DNA of 64,000 nucleotides, taken from the NCBI GenBank assembly GCA_015055725.1, contig SVHO01000001.1, positions 1-64,000 on the forward strand, written 5' to 3'. The position numbers and the translations under genes are program-made. The stretch is from Clostridiales bacterium (GTDB lineage: Bacteria > Bacillota > Clostridia > Christensenellales > Borkfalkiaceae). Of this stretch, positions 50,418 through 60,283 are shown in pieces. A model generated the notes under the pieces. The model made no database searches. It was not told where the DNA came from and was given only the letters and a program-made list of their open reading frames with translations. The first letter of the stretch is position 1. Each line of letters begins with the position of its first letter.

Positions 50418-50696
50418 ATGGAAAAATTTCACGTGTCCGCATACGACCAATTGTTTGATGCGGTGTTAAAATTAAACAGCATAGAAGACTGTCGCAAATT
50501 TTTTGAAGACGTTTGCACCATTAAAGAGTTGCAAGACCTTTCGCAACGCTTAGAAGTTGCAAAGCTTTTAAAACAGGGCAAAAATTATCAAGAAGTTTCT
50601 AAAGCCACGGGCGCAAGCACGGCAACTATTAGCCGTGTGAACAAATGCCTTAATTATGGAAGTGGCGGATACAACTTAGTTGTGGGCGAAAAGTAA
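50418..50696 (+). CDS. TrpR-superfamily regulator (YerC/YecD type), probable histidine-operon repressor
   Basis: 92 residues, standard for YerC/YecD. The TrpR-like helix-turn-helix is clear: IKELQDLSQRLEVAKLLKQGKNYQEVSKATGASTATISRVNKCL in part. It starts the histidine operon 11 bases before hisZ, and a dyad lies over the operon promoter. Autoregulated histidine-responsive repression is inferred from location; ligand not shown. GGAG precedes the ATG. Confidence 0.88.
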   Translation: MEKFHVSAYDQLFDAVLKLNSIEDCRKFFEDVCTIKELQDLSQRLEVAKLLKQGKNYQEVSKATGASTATISRVNKCLNYGSGGYNLVVGEK

Positions 50697-50707
50697 AGGA
50701 GAACGTT

Positions 50708-51808
50708 ATGCAAGATTTTGAACGCGTTTTTAGTGGAATAGAGCGCACCGTTTACGCCTTGCGCGCGCTTTACGGAAATTACGGATTTAAAAAATACCGT
50801 ATGAGCAAATTTGAAGAATACGATTTATACGTTAGAAATAAAGACTTTTTGGTTTCTGATAACGTTATAACCTTTACCGATACGGACGGCAAACTTTTAG
50901 CACTTAAACCAGACGTCACTTTGTCTATTATAAAAAATTCTGACGGCGCTGACGGTGACGTGCAAAAAGTTTATTATAACGAAAACGTTTATAGGGTTTC
51001 TAAAGGCACTAATTCTTTTAAAGAATTTATGCAAGTGGGGTTAGAGTGTTTTGGTGATATTGACGACTTTGAGATTGCAGAAGTGGTTATGCTCGCTAAT
51101 AAAAGCCTTGCAACCATTTCAAGTGATTACGTTTTAGATATTTCACACTTAGGGCTCGTTAAAGGCGTTTTAGATGCGTGTGGTTTATCTGACCAAGCGA
51201 AGAAAAAAGTTTTGGCGTTTTTAGGCGAAAAGAACGCGCAGGGAATTTTAAGCGTTTGCGCAAGCGAAAACTTATCTCAAAACTTTATAGATATTCTTAA
51301 AAGTTTAGTTAACGTTTACGGTTCGCCCGAAAAGGTGTTGCCATTACTTAAAACGTTTAATTTAACCGCCCAAACCGACCAAGCGATAAAACAACTTGAA
51401 AAAATAATTAACTCTCTTAAAACGCTAAACCTTGCAAACAACGTTAGAATTGATTTTTCAGTTGTAAACGATATGAATTATTATAACGGTATAGTTTTCA
51501 AAGGGTTTGTTAGTGGAATACCCGTGGGCGTTTTATCTGGCGGGCAATATGATAACCTTATGGAAAAAATGGGCAAAAAATCGCGCGCAATCGGGTTTGC
51601 CGTTTATCTTGACGAACTTGAAAGGCTTTACGGTGCAAACGGGTTTGACGTTGACGTTGCTATTTGCTACGCTGATAACGACGTTGACCAAGTTAATCTT
51701 GCCGTTGAAACGTGCATAGCGCAAGGCAAAAGCGTTATCGCACTTAAAAAAATTCCCCAAACTTTGAAGTTTAAGGAAATGATAGATTTAACAAAGGGGG
51801 ATAAATAA
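50708..51808 (+). CDS. hisZ: ATP phosphoribosyltransferase regulatory subunit HisZ
   Basis: 366 residues, a catalytically inactive paralogue of histidyl-tRNA synthetase needed with the short form of HisG. HisRS-like blocks: YGFKKYRMSKFEEYD, LKPDVTLSI, KEFMQVGLECFGD, SVVNDMNYYNGIVFKGFV and GVLSGGQYDNLM. No anticodon-binding domain as expected for HisZ. hisG begins at the very next base. Confidence 0.92.
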   Translation: MQDFERVFSGIERTVYALRALYGNYGFKKYRMSKFEEYDLYVRNKDFLVSDNVITFTDTDGKLLALKPDVTLSIIKNSDGADGDVQKVYYNENVYRVSKGTNSFKEFMQVGLECFGDIDDFEIAEVVMLANKSLATISSDYVLDISHLGLVKGVLDACGLSDQAKKKVLAFLGEKNAQGILSVCASENLSQNFIDILKSLVNVYGSPEKVLPLLKTFNLTAQTDQAIKQLEKIINSLKTLNLANNVRIDFSVVNDMNYYNGIVFKGFVSGIPVGVLSGGQYDNLMEKMGKKSRAIGFAVYLDELERLYGANGFDVDVAICYADNDVDQVNLAVETCIAQGKSVIALKKIPQTLKFKEMIDLTKGDK

Positions 51809-52444
51809 ATGAAAACTATGCTTAACGTTGCTTTGCCTAAGGGCAGGCTTGGAGAAAAAGTTTACGCTATGTTTGAAAAGGCAGGCTTTCCATGCCCGTC
51901 TATTAAAGAAAACAATCGAAAACTTATTTTTGAAAACGAACAAGTTGGGGTTAGATATTTTTGGGTTAAACCGTCAGACGTTGCTATTTACGTTGAACGC
52001 GGTTCTGCAGACATTGGCGTCGCTGGTAAAGATATCCTTTTAGAATATCGCCCTGACGTTTATGAATTAACCGACTTAAAAATGGGCAAGTGCAGTATGG
52101 CGGTTGCATCTAAAGCGGATTTTAACGACGATAGAAGTAAAACGCTTGTCGTTGCAACTAAGTTTACTAATATCGCAAAAGCATATTATGCAAGTCAAGG
52201 CAGAGATATAGATATTATTCATCTCAACGGCTCAATAGAAATCGCGCCTATTTTGGGGCTTTCAGACGTTATCGTGGATATTGTTGAAACGGGCACGACG
52301 CTTAAAGAAAACAACTTAGTAGTGGTGGATAAATTTTTGCCCATATCGGCAAGGCTTATCGCGAACAAGGCAAACTTTAAGTTTAAAAACGAATTGATTG
52401 AAAAAATTATGCGCTCACTTGAAAAGCAAACGGAGGAAGTATGA
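51809..52444 (+). CDS. hisG: ATP phosphoribosyltransferase, short form
   Basis: 211 residues, the HisG_S form lacking the C-terminal regulatory domain, consistent with hisZ next door. First step of His synthesis. Motifs ALPKGRLGEKV, RGSADIGVAGKDIL and DVIVDIVETGTTLKENNL (PRPP-binding) are intact. ATGA overlap with hisD. Confidence 0.97.
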   Translation: MKTMLNVALPKGRLGEKVYAMFEKAGFPCPSIKENNRKLIFENEQVGVRYFWVKPSDVAIYVERGSADIGVAGKDILLEYRPDVYELTDLKMGKCSMAVASKADFNDDRSKTLVVATKFTNIAKAYYASQGRDIDIIHLNGSIEIAPILGLSDVIVDIVETGTTLKENNLVVVDKFLPISARLIANKANFKFKNELIEKIMRSLEKQTEEV

Positions 52445-53718
52445 TTAAAATTTTGAGTGCTAACACGGATAAAAACGCTATTTTTAAGCGCACCGAACCC
52501 AAAATCGACGTGACTGCAATAGTTAAAGAGATTTTAGAAAACGTCAAAGAAAAAGGAGATATCGCTCTTTACGAATATACCCAAAAGTTTGACGGCGCTA
52601 AACTTGAAAGTTTGTTAGTTAGCCAAGAAGAAATTGACGAGGCAATAAAGTCGGTTGACCCCGAATTTATAAGAGTATTGAAAAAGGCAAGTGAGAACAT
52701 AAAACTTTTCCACTCTGCGCAAAAAAGAGAAGGGTTTGAAGTTAAAAATCTTGACGGCGCAATCGTGGGTCAAAAAATAATCCCGATTGAAAAAGCCGGT
52801 CTTTACGTTCCAGGGGGCACGGCGTCTTACCCGTCAACCGTGCTTATGGACGCAATACCTGCAAAAATAGCGGGGTGCGAACAAGTGGTGATGGTGACGC
52901 CACCCGATAAAAACGGAAAAATCAATCCCGTAATTTTAGCCTCGGCATCAGTTGCAGGCGTTGATAAAATTTATAAAGTGGGTGGGGCGCAAGCAATTGG
53001 CGCGCTCGCCTTTGGAACGCAAACTATTCCAAAAGTTGATAAAATAGTCGGGCCGGGCAACGCTTTCGTTGCAGAAGCAAAAAAGCAAGTGTTTGGGCAA
53101 GTTTCAATCGATATGATTGCAGGGCCGAGCGAAATTTTGATAGTTGCCGATAAAGATAACGACCCCAAGTATATCGCGTCAGACCTTTTAAGCCAAGCCG
53201 AACACGATAAAATGGCAAGCGCGGTTTTAATAACTGATAGCATAGACTTTGCTAAAAGAGTTAGTGATGAAATTGAAAACCAAATTCCACTTCTTTTGCG
53301 CGCTGAAATTGCAAGGGCGTCCATTGACGATAACGGCAAAATTATAGTTGCCGAAAACTTAGATAACGCCATTGAACTTGCAAATCTTTTAGCGCCAGAA
53401 CACTTAGAACTTTGCCTTGAAAATCCTTTTATTTACTTAGATAAAATCAAACACGCAGGTTCGGTGTTTTTAGGGAAAAATTGCCCAGAAGCAATGGGCG
53501 ATTATATTGCGGGCGCAAACCACACGCTACCGACGAGTGGAACGGCAAGATTTTCATCAGCACTTTCGGTTGATGATTTTATTAAAAAAACGCAATATAT
53601 TTATTACTCTCGCGACGCGCTTGAAAAATCGGCTAAAGACGTTGAATATTTTGCATTAAAAGAAGGGCTTACCGCACACGCAAAAAGCGCGGTTATTAGG
53701 GTGACTGAAAATGAGTGA
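52441..53718 (+). CDS. hisD: Histidinol dehydrogenase
   Basis: 425 residues. Zn/NAD enzyme for the last two oxidations to histidine. Signature blocks: YVPGGTASYPSTVLM, GGAQAIGALAFGT, KIVGPGNAFVAEAKK, GPSEILIVAD, LLSQAEHD and ANHTLPTSGTARFSS. Complete. Overlaps hisG and hisC by a few bases. Confidence 0.97.
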   Translation: MIKILSANTDKNAIFKRTEPKIDVTAIVKEILENVKEKGDIALYEYTQKFDGAKLESLLVSQEEIDEAIKSVDPEFIRVLKKASENIKLFHSAQKREGFEVKNLDGAIVGQKIIPIEKAGLYVPGGTASYPSTVLMDAIPAKIAGCEQVVMVTPPDKNGKINPVILASASVAGVDKIYKVGGAQAIGALAFGTQTIPKVDKIVGPGNAFVAEAKKQVFGQVSIDMIAGPSEILIVADKDNDPKYIASDLLSQAEHDKMASAVLITDSIDFAKRVSDEIENQIPLLLRAEIARASIDDNGKIIVAENLDNAIELANLLAPEHLELCLENPFIYLDKIKHAGSVFLGKNCPEAMGDYIAGANHTLPTSGTARFSSALSVDDFIKKTQYIYYSRDALEKSAKDVEYFALKEGLTAHAKSAVIRVTENE

Positions 53719-54772
53719 ATTTTTTAGCAGTAAATACAAAAATTTAACGCCTTACGTTCCGGGGGAGCAACCGAAAGAGCGCAAATATATAAAACTTAAC
53801 ACTAACGAATCCCCTTTTGCCCCTTCAAAAAACGCTATCAAACTTGCAAACGAACAGGCGGAAAAACTTTTTCTTTATCCCGACCCAGACTGCAAGGAAT
53901 TAACGAGTGCAGTAGCACAAGAATTAGGGGTATCGTCTGAAAACGTTATTCTAACCAACGGCTCTGACGAAGTGCTTAACTTTGCGTTTATGGCGTATTG
54001 TGATAAAGATAACCCCGCCGTATTTCCAGATATATCTTACGGGTTTTATAAGGTTTTTGCAGAGATAAACTGCGTTCCGTATAAGGAAATTCCGCTTAAA
54101 AGTGATTTTACAATTGACGTTGACGAGTATATCAATTCAAACGGCACGGTGTTTATTGCAAACCCAAACGCGCCCACGGGCATAGCCCTTTCACTTTCTG
54201 AAATTGAAAGGCTAGTTTCGTCAAACGAAAAAAGGATAGTCGTTATTGACGAAGCTTACGTTGATTTTGGTGGGCAAAGCGCGGTTAATTTAACAAAAAA
54301 GTATAAAAATTTAATCGTCACACAAACCTTTTCTAAGTCACGCCAAATGGCAGGCGCAAGGTTAGGTTTTGGCGTTGCGGATAAAGAAATTATCGCAGAT
54401 TTAATGACTATAAAATATTCAACAAACCCCTATAACGTTAACCGTATGACTGCTGGCGCAGGGCTTGGCGCGATAAAGGATAAAGAATATTTTATCGAAA
54501 ACTGCAAGAAGATAATCGAAAACAGAAATTATACCCAAAACGCGTTAAAAGATTTAGGGTTTACGCTAACCAATTCAAGCGCAAACTTCGTTTTTGCTAA
54601 GAGTGATAAAATTTCAGGAAAAGATTTATATCTAAAACTAAAAGAACGCGGAGTGCTTGTTAGACACTTTGACAAAGATAGAATAAAAGAGTATAATCGA
54701 ATAACGATAGGCGATTATCAGCAAATGCAAATATTTATTCAAACGGTAAAATCCATTTTGGAGGAGATATAA
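53711..54772 (+). CDS. hisC: Histidinol-phosphate aminotransferase
   Basis: 353 residues, PLP fold-type I. KLNTNESPFAPS, NGSDEVLNFAF, NPNAPTG, IDEAYVDF, and the PLP lysine in TQTFSKSRQMAGARLGFG. It may also serve Phe/Tyr transamination, since the aromatic operon has no aminotransferase. Start overlaps hisD by 8 bases. Confidence 0.95.
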   Translation: MSEFFSSKYKNLTPYVPGEQPKERKYIKLNTNESPFAPSKNAIKLANEQAEKLFLYPDPDCKELTSAVAQELGVSSENVILTNGSDEVLNFAFMAYCDKDNPAVFPDISYGFYKVFAEINCVPYKEIPLKSDFTIDVDEYINSNGTVFIANPNAPTGIALSLSEIERLVSSNEKRIVVIDEAYVDFGGQSAVNLTKKYKNLIVTQTFSKSRQMAGARLGFGVADKEIIADLMTIKYSTNPYNVNRMTAGAGLGAIKDKEYFIENCKKIIENRNYTQNALKDLGFTLTNSSANFVFAKSDKISGKDLYLKLKERGVLVRHFDKDRIKEYNRITIGDYQQMQIFIQTVKSILEEI

Positions 54773-55359
54773 TGAGAAATTCTCTTATTAAAAGAAAAAC
54801 TGCGGAAACGGATATTAAACTTTCACTTGCCCTTGATGGGAAAGGAAGTTCAACCGTGCAAACGGGCTGTGGCTTTTTAGACCACATGTTAACCCTTTTT
54901 GCTAAGCACGGTAGATTTGATTTACAAGTTGAGTGCAAAGGCGATACTTTCGTTGACTATCACCACACGGTTGAAGACGTTGGGATATGTTTAGGGCAGG
55001 CATTTTTAAACGCGCTTGGCGATAAAAAAGGTATCGTTAGATACGGCAACTTTATTTTGCCTATGGACGAAGCGCTTATTTTAACTGCAGTTGACCTTTC
55101 TGGCAGAAGTTTCTTGGTTAAAGAACTTGATATAAAGGCAAATAAAGTTGGCGATTTTGACACCGAGCTCGTCGAAGAATTTTTGCTTGCGTTTACGCGT
55201 TCTGCAAATTGCACGTTGCACGTTCGTCAACTTTCAGGTTCTAACGCGCACCACATAATTGAAGGGGTGTTTAAATCGCTTGCACGTTCGCTTAAAAGCG
55301 CGGTTGCAATAGACCAAAGCGCAAAAGATGAAATTCCTTCAACAAAGGGAGTTCTTTAA
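54772..55359 (+). CDS. hisB: Imidazoleglycerol-phosphate dehydratase
   Basis: 195 residues, the single-domain form (no fused histidinol phosphatase). Mn-dependent. Metal-binding motifs GFLDHMLTLFAKHG, DYHHTVEDVG and GSNAHHIIEGVFKSLAR are intact. TAATG overlaps with hisC and hisH. Confidence 0.97.
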   Translation: MRNSLIKRKTAETDIKLSLALDGKGSSTVQTGCGFLDHMLTLFAKHGRFDLQVECKGDTFVDYHHTVEDVGICLGQAFLNALGDKKGIVRYGNFILPMDEALILTAVDLSGRSFLVKELDIKANKVGDFDTELVEEFLLAFTRSANCTLHVRQLSGSNAHHIIEGVFKSLARSLKSAVAIDQSAKDEIPSTKGVL

Positions 55360-55967
55360 TGATTGCTATCGTTGATTACGGCGTAGGCAACTTGTTTTCG
55401 CTTGTTAGTTCGTTTAAGGCTATCGGTGTAAATGCAATAGCAACGAGTGATAAAGAAGTTATAGAAAAGGCGGAAAAAATAATCCTTCCAGGCGTTGGTG
55501 CGTTTGGTGACGCGTCAGAAAAACTTTTTTCTTCAGGGCTTGCGCAAGTGGTTATAGACCAAGCCAAAAAAGGCAAACCGCTTTTGGGCATATGCCTTGG
55601 AATGCAACTATTGTTTGATAAAAGCCTTGAACACGGCGAATATAAAGGACTTTCACTTATTAGTGGTGAAATCCGTCCTATTAAAGAAGTTATTCCTGCT
55701 AATTATAAAATTCCGCATATCGGTTGGAACGCCTTAAACTTTAAGGGCGAAAAGAACGAAATTTTTAAGTATTTAAATGAAGGTGATTTCGTCTATTTCG
55801 TTCACTCTTATTACGGCGCTAATTGTGACTGTGTGACGGCTACTGCCGATTACGGTGCGCCGTTAACCGCTTCGGTTGCTAAAAATAACGTTTACGGCTG
55901 TCAATTTCACCCTGAAAAGAGCGGTGACGTGGGGCTAAAAATCCTTAAAGCATTCTGTGAAATTTAG
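55359..55967 (+). CDS. hisH: Imidazole glycerol phosphate synthase, glutaminase subunit
   Basis: 202 residues, class I glutamine amidotransferase partner of HisF. Nucleophile Cys in LLGICLGMQLLF (near residue 79), and the His-Pro-Glu dyad in CQFHPEKSG. Start overlaps the hisB stop (TAATG). Confidence 0.97.
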   Translation: MIAIVDYGVGNLFSLVSSFKAIGVNAIATSDKEVIEKAEKIILPGVGAFGDASEKLFSSGLAQVVIDQAKKGKPLLGICLGMQLLFDKSLEHGEYKGLSLISGEIRPIKEVIPANYKIPHIGWNALNFKGEKNEIFKYLNEGDFVYFVHSYYGANCDCVTATADYGAPLTASVAKNNVYGCQFHPEKSGDVGLKILKAFCEI

Positions 55968-55975
55968 GAGAGAAA

Positions 55976-56611
55976 ATGACTATATATTTAATCCGTCACG
56001 GCGAGTCCAAAGCAAACGAATTAAATTTGTTTTTAGGGCACGGTGATTTAGACTTGACGGATAGGGGATACGCCCAAGCAAGAAAAACTGCCCAATATTT
56101 AAGAACGTTAAAGGTTGACGCAATTTATTCAAGTGATTTATTGCGCGCTTACCACACGGCAAAAGAGAGTTCAAAATTATTGAACTTACCCGTTATTAAA
56201 GACGCGCGTTTGCGCGAAATTGATTGCGGTGAGTGGGATTTTATGCCCTTTGACGAGTTGAAAGTAAAGTTTAAAGACACCTTTGACGTTTGGTTAACGG
56301 ACGTTGGCAACGCTAAGTGTGACGGCGGTGAAAGCGTTAAGCAAGTTCAAGAAAGAATGGTAAATGCGCTAACTGATATTGCAAACAAAAACCAAGAAAA
56401 AACCGTGCTCGTTTTTTCACACGCTACGGCAATCCGTTGTTTCGCTGGGTTTTGCACGGGCAAAGGAGCGCACGGGGTTAAAGATATTCCGTGGGCAAAC
56501 AACGCGTCCGTGACTAAAATAGAATATTTAGACGGCAAGTTTAATTTGATTGAATACGGCAAAGACGATTTTATGGGAGATATCGGAACGGGTCTTCCAA
56601 ACAACGTATAA
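55976..56611 (+). CDS. Histidine-phosphatase-superfamily enzyme inside the his operon
   Basis: 211 residues of the phosphoglycerate-mutase-like fold. Phospho-His motif LIRHGESKAN (R7-H8-G9-E10), catalytic Glu region LREIDCGEWDFMPFDEL, and second His in VFSHATAIRC. Its place between hisH and hisA suggests a role in the pathway, possibly histidinol-phosphate dephosphorylation, but a PHP-type candidate lies downstream too. A general sugar-phosphate phosphatase is also possible. GGAG precedes the ATG. Confidence 0.85.
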   Translation: MTIYLIRHGESKANELNLFLGHGDLDLTDRGYAQARKTAQYLRTLKVDAIYSSDLLRAYHTAKESSKLLNLPVIKDARLREIDCGEWDFMPFDELKVKFKDTFDVWLTDVGNAKCDGGESVKQVQERMVNALTDIANKNQEKTVLVFSHATAIRCFAGFCTGKGAHGVKDIPWANNASVTKIEYLDGKFNLIEYGKDDFMGDIGTGLPNNV

Positions 56612-56624
56612 TAAAGGACTAAAA

Positions 56625-57338
56625 ATGAAAATTTTTCCAGCAATAGATTTATTTGGCGGTAAGGCGGTTAGGCTATATAAAGGTGATTATCAAAATATGA
56701 CCGTGTATAGTGACGACCCCGTGTCCGTTGCGCTCGATTTTAAGAGTAAAGGTGCAAAATATATGCACTTAGTAGACCTTGAAGGAGCAAAGACGGGGCA
56801 AACGCCAAACTTAGAGACAATTAAAAAGATAGTTAGCGCAACCGATTCGTTCGTTGAAGTGGGCGGTGGCGTGCGCAGTATGGAAGTTATCGAAAGATAT
56901 ATAAATGCGGGCGTAAGCCGTGTTATTTTAGGCACGGTCGCCGTGACTGAACCGGATTTTTTAATTGAAGCAGTTAAAAAATATGGTGATAAAATTGCCG
57001 TTGGAGTGGATATTAAAGACGGTTTTGTAGCCATAAAGGGTTGGACTGAAAAGTCCCAAGAAGACGGGTTTGAATTTTGCAAAAAAATGCAAGATATAGG
57101 AGTTAAAACTATTATTTGCACGGATATTAGTAAAGACGGTGCTATGCAAGGCGCAAACCACGCCCTTTATAAACGATTGAAAGAGCAACTCAATATAGAC
57201 GTAGTTGCGTCGGGTGGCGTTTCGGCAATTGAAGACGTTATAAAATTACGCGAAATTGATATTTACGGCGCAATTATCGGCAAGGCGTATTATACGGGCG
57301 CAATAGACTTAAAACAAGCGTTAAAGGTGGCAAAATGA
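56625..57338 (+). CDS. hisA: ProFAR isomerase
   Basis: 237 residues from ATG 56625 (AAAGGA site; a longer frame back to 56550 overlaps the phosphatase gene). Half-barrel repeats with the two catalytic Asp: FPAIDLFGGKAVRLYKGD and IICTDISKDGAMQG. Phosphate-binding GGGVRS and VASGGVS. Overlaps hisF by 4 bases. Confidence 0.96.
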   Translation: MKIFPAIDLFGGKAVRLYKGDYQNMTVYSDDPVSVALDFKSKGAKYMHLVDLEGAKTGQTPNLETIKKIVSATDSFVEVGGGVRSMEVIERYINAGVSRVILGTVAVTEPDFLIEAVKKYGDKIAVGVDIKDGFVAIKGWTEKSQEDGFEFCKKMQDIGVKTIICTDISKDGAMQGANHALYKRLKEQLNIDVVASGGVSAIEDVIKLREIDIYGAIIGKAYYTGAIDLKQALKVAK

Positions 57339-58093
57339 TAACTAAAAGAATAATTCCCTGTTTAGACGTTAAGGACGGCAGGGTAGTTAAAGGGGTTAAC
57401 TTCCAAGGGTTAGCGGACGTTTCTTCGTCCGTTGAACTTGGCAAGTATTATAGCAGTTGTGGCGCTGACGAGTTAGTTTTTTACGATATAACCGCGTCAA
57501 GCGAAGGCAGAAAACTTTTTACTGATATCTTAAAAGAAGTTGCAAGCACTATCTTTATTCCTTTAACCGTCGGCGGTGGAATAAACACGCTTGACGATTT
57601 TGATAGGGTTCTTAAATGCGGTGCGGATAAAGTTAGCGTTAATTCGGGCGCAATAAAAAATCCAGACCTTATTGGTCAAGCGTCAAAGAGATACGGCAAT
57701 CAATGCGTAGTCTTGTCGGTTGATGCAAAGAGAGTTGACGGCACTTTTAAGGTGTTTGCTAAAGGTGGACGGGAAAACACGGGGTTAGACGCTATTGATT
57801 GGATAAAACGCGGTGTTGATAACGGCGCGGGCGAAATAGTGCTTAATTCTATTGATACAGACGGCGTTAAAGGCGGTTTTGACTTAGAAATGTTAGACGC
57901 TGTTTGTTCGGTCGTTTCAGTTCCTGTAATTGCGTCTGGTGGCGCGGGCAACCAAGAACACTTCGTTGAATTGTTTAAGAAATTGCCCAAGGTGGACGCA
58001 GGGCTTGCGGCATCTATTTTCCATTTTGGTGAAGTTAAAATTAAAGATTTAAAACAAACGTTAAAGAATAACGGAATACCCGTTAGAATTTAG
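57335..58093 (+). CDS. hisF: Imidazole glycerol phosphate synthase, cyclase subunit
   Basis: 252 residues. RIIPCLDVKDGRVVKGVNF with catalytic Asp11 equivalent, TVGGGI, and NSIDTDGVKGGFD with the second Asp; IASGGAG phosphate loop. Uses ammonia from HisH to form IGP and AICAR. Confidence 0.97.
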   Translation: MITKRIIPCLDVKDGRVVKGVNFQGLADVSSSVELGKYYSSCGADELVFYDITASSEGRKLFTDILKEVASTIFIPLTVGGGINTLDDFDRVLKCGADKVSVNSGAIKNPDLIGQASKRYGNQCVVLSVDAKRVDGTFKVFAKGGRENTGLDAIDWIKRGVDNGAGEIVLNSIDTDGVKGGFDLEMLDAVCSVVSVPVIASGGAGNQEHFVELFKKLPKVDAGLAASIFHFGEVKIKDLKQTLKNNGIPVRI

Positions 58094-58102
58094 GAGATAA
58101 TT

Positions 58103-58753
58103 ATGTTAGACGTAAGTAAATTAAAATTTGATGAAAAAGGGCTTATTCCAGCAATCGTAGTTGACAGCGTGACTAAAAAGGTGTTGACGCTCGCTTATAT
58201 GAACAAGGAAAGCCTTGAAATAACTTTGGAAAAGAAACTCACTTGTTTTTATTCAAGGTCAAGAAATGGACTTTGGCTAAAAGGTGAAACGAGTGGTAAT
58301 TATCAACACGTGGTTTCTATAACTGCTGATTGTGATTACGACGCTTTAGTGGTTGAAGTGGAAAAAGACGGACCTGCTTGCCATTTAGGAGAAGAAAGTT
58401 GCTTCCACAATAGGCTTTTTACTAATGAAGAATTGAAAGAGTTCTCTTTGGACGGGCTTATGCAGTTGTTAAAGGGTAGAAAAGAAAGTTTGCCCGAAGG
58501 TTCGTATACAACCTATCTTTTCCAAAAGGGAATTGATAAAATTTTGAAAAAAGTCGGTGAAGAATGCACCGAAGTTATAATCGCTTCAAAAGCGCAAGAC
58601 AAAAAAGAAACTATTTACGAGATTGCAGACCTTTGTTATCACGTTATGGTGCTTATGGTGGAGCAAGGAATTTCACTCGATGAAATTCACGCCGAGCTTG
58701 CTTCCCGCCACGTTATAGACCACAAAGTTAAGCAGGAGAAAATGACTAAATGA
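58103..58753 (+). CDS. hisIE: Bifunctional phosphoribosyl-AMP cyclohydrolase / phosphoribosyl-ATP pyrophosphatase
   Basis: 216 residues. HisI part (about 1-115): [49 protein letters not shown] and CHLGEESCF (Zn ligands). HisE part (about 120-216): [34 protein letters not shown] in part. ATGA overlap with the following PHP gene. Confidence 0.97.
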   Translation: MLDVSKLKFDEKGLIPAIVVDSVTKKVLTLAYMNKESLEITLEKKLTCFYSRSRNGLWLKGETSGNYQHVVSITADCDYDALVVEVEKDGPACHLGEESCFHNRLFTNEELKEFSLDGLMQLLKGRKESLPEGSYTTYLFQKGIDKILKKVGEECTEVIIASKAQDKKETIYEIADLCYHVMVLMVEQGISLDEIHAELASRHVIDHKVKQEKMTK

Positions 58754-59517
58754 TTGAATTTGGCAATCTAACTAAATGTGACCTTCATACTCACACTTGT
58801 TTTTGCGATGGCAAAGATACGCCTGAAGAGATGGTTTTATCAGCAATAGAAAAAGGGCTTGAAACGATTGGAATTGCAACACACTCTTATACTGAAAACG
58901 GAAGTTCATATTGCATAAAGAAAGAAAGGGTAAAAGAATTTCAATTGCACGTCAATGCGCTAAAAATTAAATATGCGGATAAAATTCGTGTTCTTTGTGG
59001 GGTTGAGCAAGAGTATTTTTCTAATTGTTCACTTGACGGGTACGACTATTCTATAGGTTCAGCGCATTATTTTTACGTAAATGGAAAATATTACCACATT
59101 GATATGAGTAAAGATTATTTAATAGATTGCGTCAACAAAGAGTTTGGCGGTGATATTTATTCTGCGTGTGAAGATTATTATGAAAAAGTTGGAAACGTTA
59201 TAGAAAAGACGGGTGCGGATATAATAGGGCACTTTGACCTTATAAACAAGTTTAACGAAAACAACGCGCTTTTTGACGTTAATCACCCAAGATACGTTAA
59301 CGCTTATAAAAAGGCGCTTTATAAACTTCTTAAAACGGGTAAGCCTATTGAACTCAACACGGGTGCAATTTCAAGGGGATATAGAACTGAACCCTATCCG
59401 CATACGGATATTATCAAAATAATAAAAGAAAACGGTGGAAAGTTGATTTTATCAAGCGATAGCCACAACGCAAATAATATCGCTTTTCAGTTTGACGTTT
59501 GGCAAAAACTTTTATAG
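58750..59517 (+). CDS. hisK: PHP-family histidinol-phosphatase
   Basis: 255 residues. PHP metal motifs: [48 protein letters not shown] and [15 protein letters not shown]. HisK-type enzymes dephosphorylate histidinol phosphate, the one step otherwise missing here. Overlaps hisIE by ATGA, so it is part of the operon. Confidence 0.92.
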   Translation: MIEFGNLTKCDLHTHTCFCDGKDTPEEMVLSAIEKGLETIGIATHSYTENGSSYCIKKERVKEFQLHVNALKIKYADKIRVLCGVEQEYFSNCSLDGYDYSIGSAHYFYVNGKYYHIDMSKDYLIDCVNKEFGGDIYSACEDYYEKVGNVIEKTGADIIGHFDLINKFNENNALFDVNHPRYVNAYKKALYKLLKTGKPIELNTGAISRGYRTEPYPHTDIIKIIKENGGKLILSSDSHNANNIAFQFDVWQKLL

Positions 59518-59524
59518 GTGGAAA

Positions 59525-60169
59525 ATGGCAAATTGGCTTAGCAGCGTTTTTTATCAGTTTGATTTAAGCGCGTTTACTTTTGCGCACGGCTTAGCCAAAA
59601 GCGGTGGAAGTTTTCTAACCCCCGTCATGAACGTTTTGGCGTTTTTAGGAAAAGGTGGTTGGGCTTTCATAGTTTTGGGTGTGATTTTCTTATTGTTTAA
59701 GAAAACGCGCAGGGCGGGAGTATGCGTTTTGTTTGCGCTTTTAATAGGTGCAATTTTAACTAACGTTATACTTAAAAACGCGATAGCGCGCCCGCGCCCC
59801 TTTGTCGATAGTCAAAAATATAACGAGTGGTGGCAATTCGTTGGAAGTCCGTTTGAAAAAGAATGGTCTTTCCCATCGGGGCACGTGACGGCTACTATGG
59901 CTTCAATGACGGCTTTGTTTTTAACGTTAAACAAAAAATGGAGTTGGGTTTTCTTTATTTTTGCACTATTGATGGGATTTGATAGAATTTACTTAATGGT
60001 GCATTACGCGTCTGACGTGCTTGCCGGTTTTATAGTTGGTGGGTTGAGTGCGATAATGGCGTATTATTTAAAAAGGCTTTTATTTAACTCGTTAGAAAAA
60101 AATAAAGAAAAAAAGTTTTGCTCTATGCTTTTAGAGTTTGACTTGATTAAGATTATAAAGAAGAAATAA
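59525..60169 (+). CDS. PAP2-family membrane phosphatase
   Basis: 214 residues from ATG 59525 (AGGTGG site). Five to six helices with the PAP2 triad: KNAIARPRPF, SFPSGHVTATMA and HYASDVLAG. Substrates could be undecaprenyl diphosphate, phosphatidate or PGP. It follows hisK by 7 bases and probably rides on the operon transcript without a histidine role. Confidence 0.92.
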   Translation: MANWLSSVFYQFDLSAFTFAHGLAKSGGSFLTPVMNVLAFLGKGGWAFIVLGVIFLLFKKTRRAGVCVLFALLIGAILTNVILKNAIARPRPFVDSQKYNEWWQFVGSPFEKEWSFPSGHVTATMASMTALFLTLNKKWSWVFFIFALLMGFDRIYLMVHYASDVLAGFIVGGLSAIMAYYLKRLLFNSLEKNKEKKFCSMLLEFDLIKIIKKK

Positions 60170-60174
60170 ACTCC

Positions 60175-60207
60175 CCCCTTTCATTTTTAGGAAGGGGAAT
60201 TTTTTTT
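60175..60207 (+). terminator. Terminator of the histidine operon
   Basis: 8-bp stem 60175-60182 with 60190-60197, TTTTTA-type loop, then a T-run. Confidence 0.82.
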
Positions 60208-60283
60208 GCAAAAAATTATAAAATATCGCATAATTCGGCAAAATTTCGCATAATGATAACTATTCTATTTGGGGGTTAGAGTT

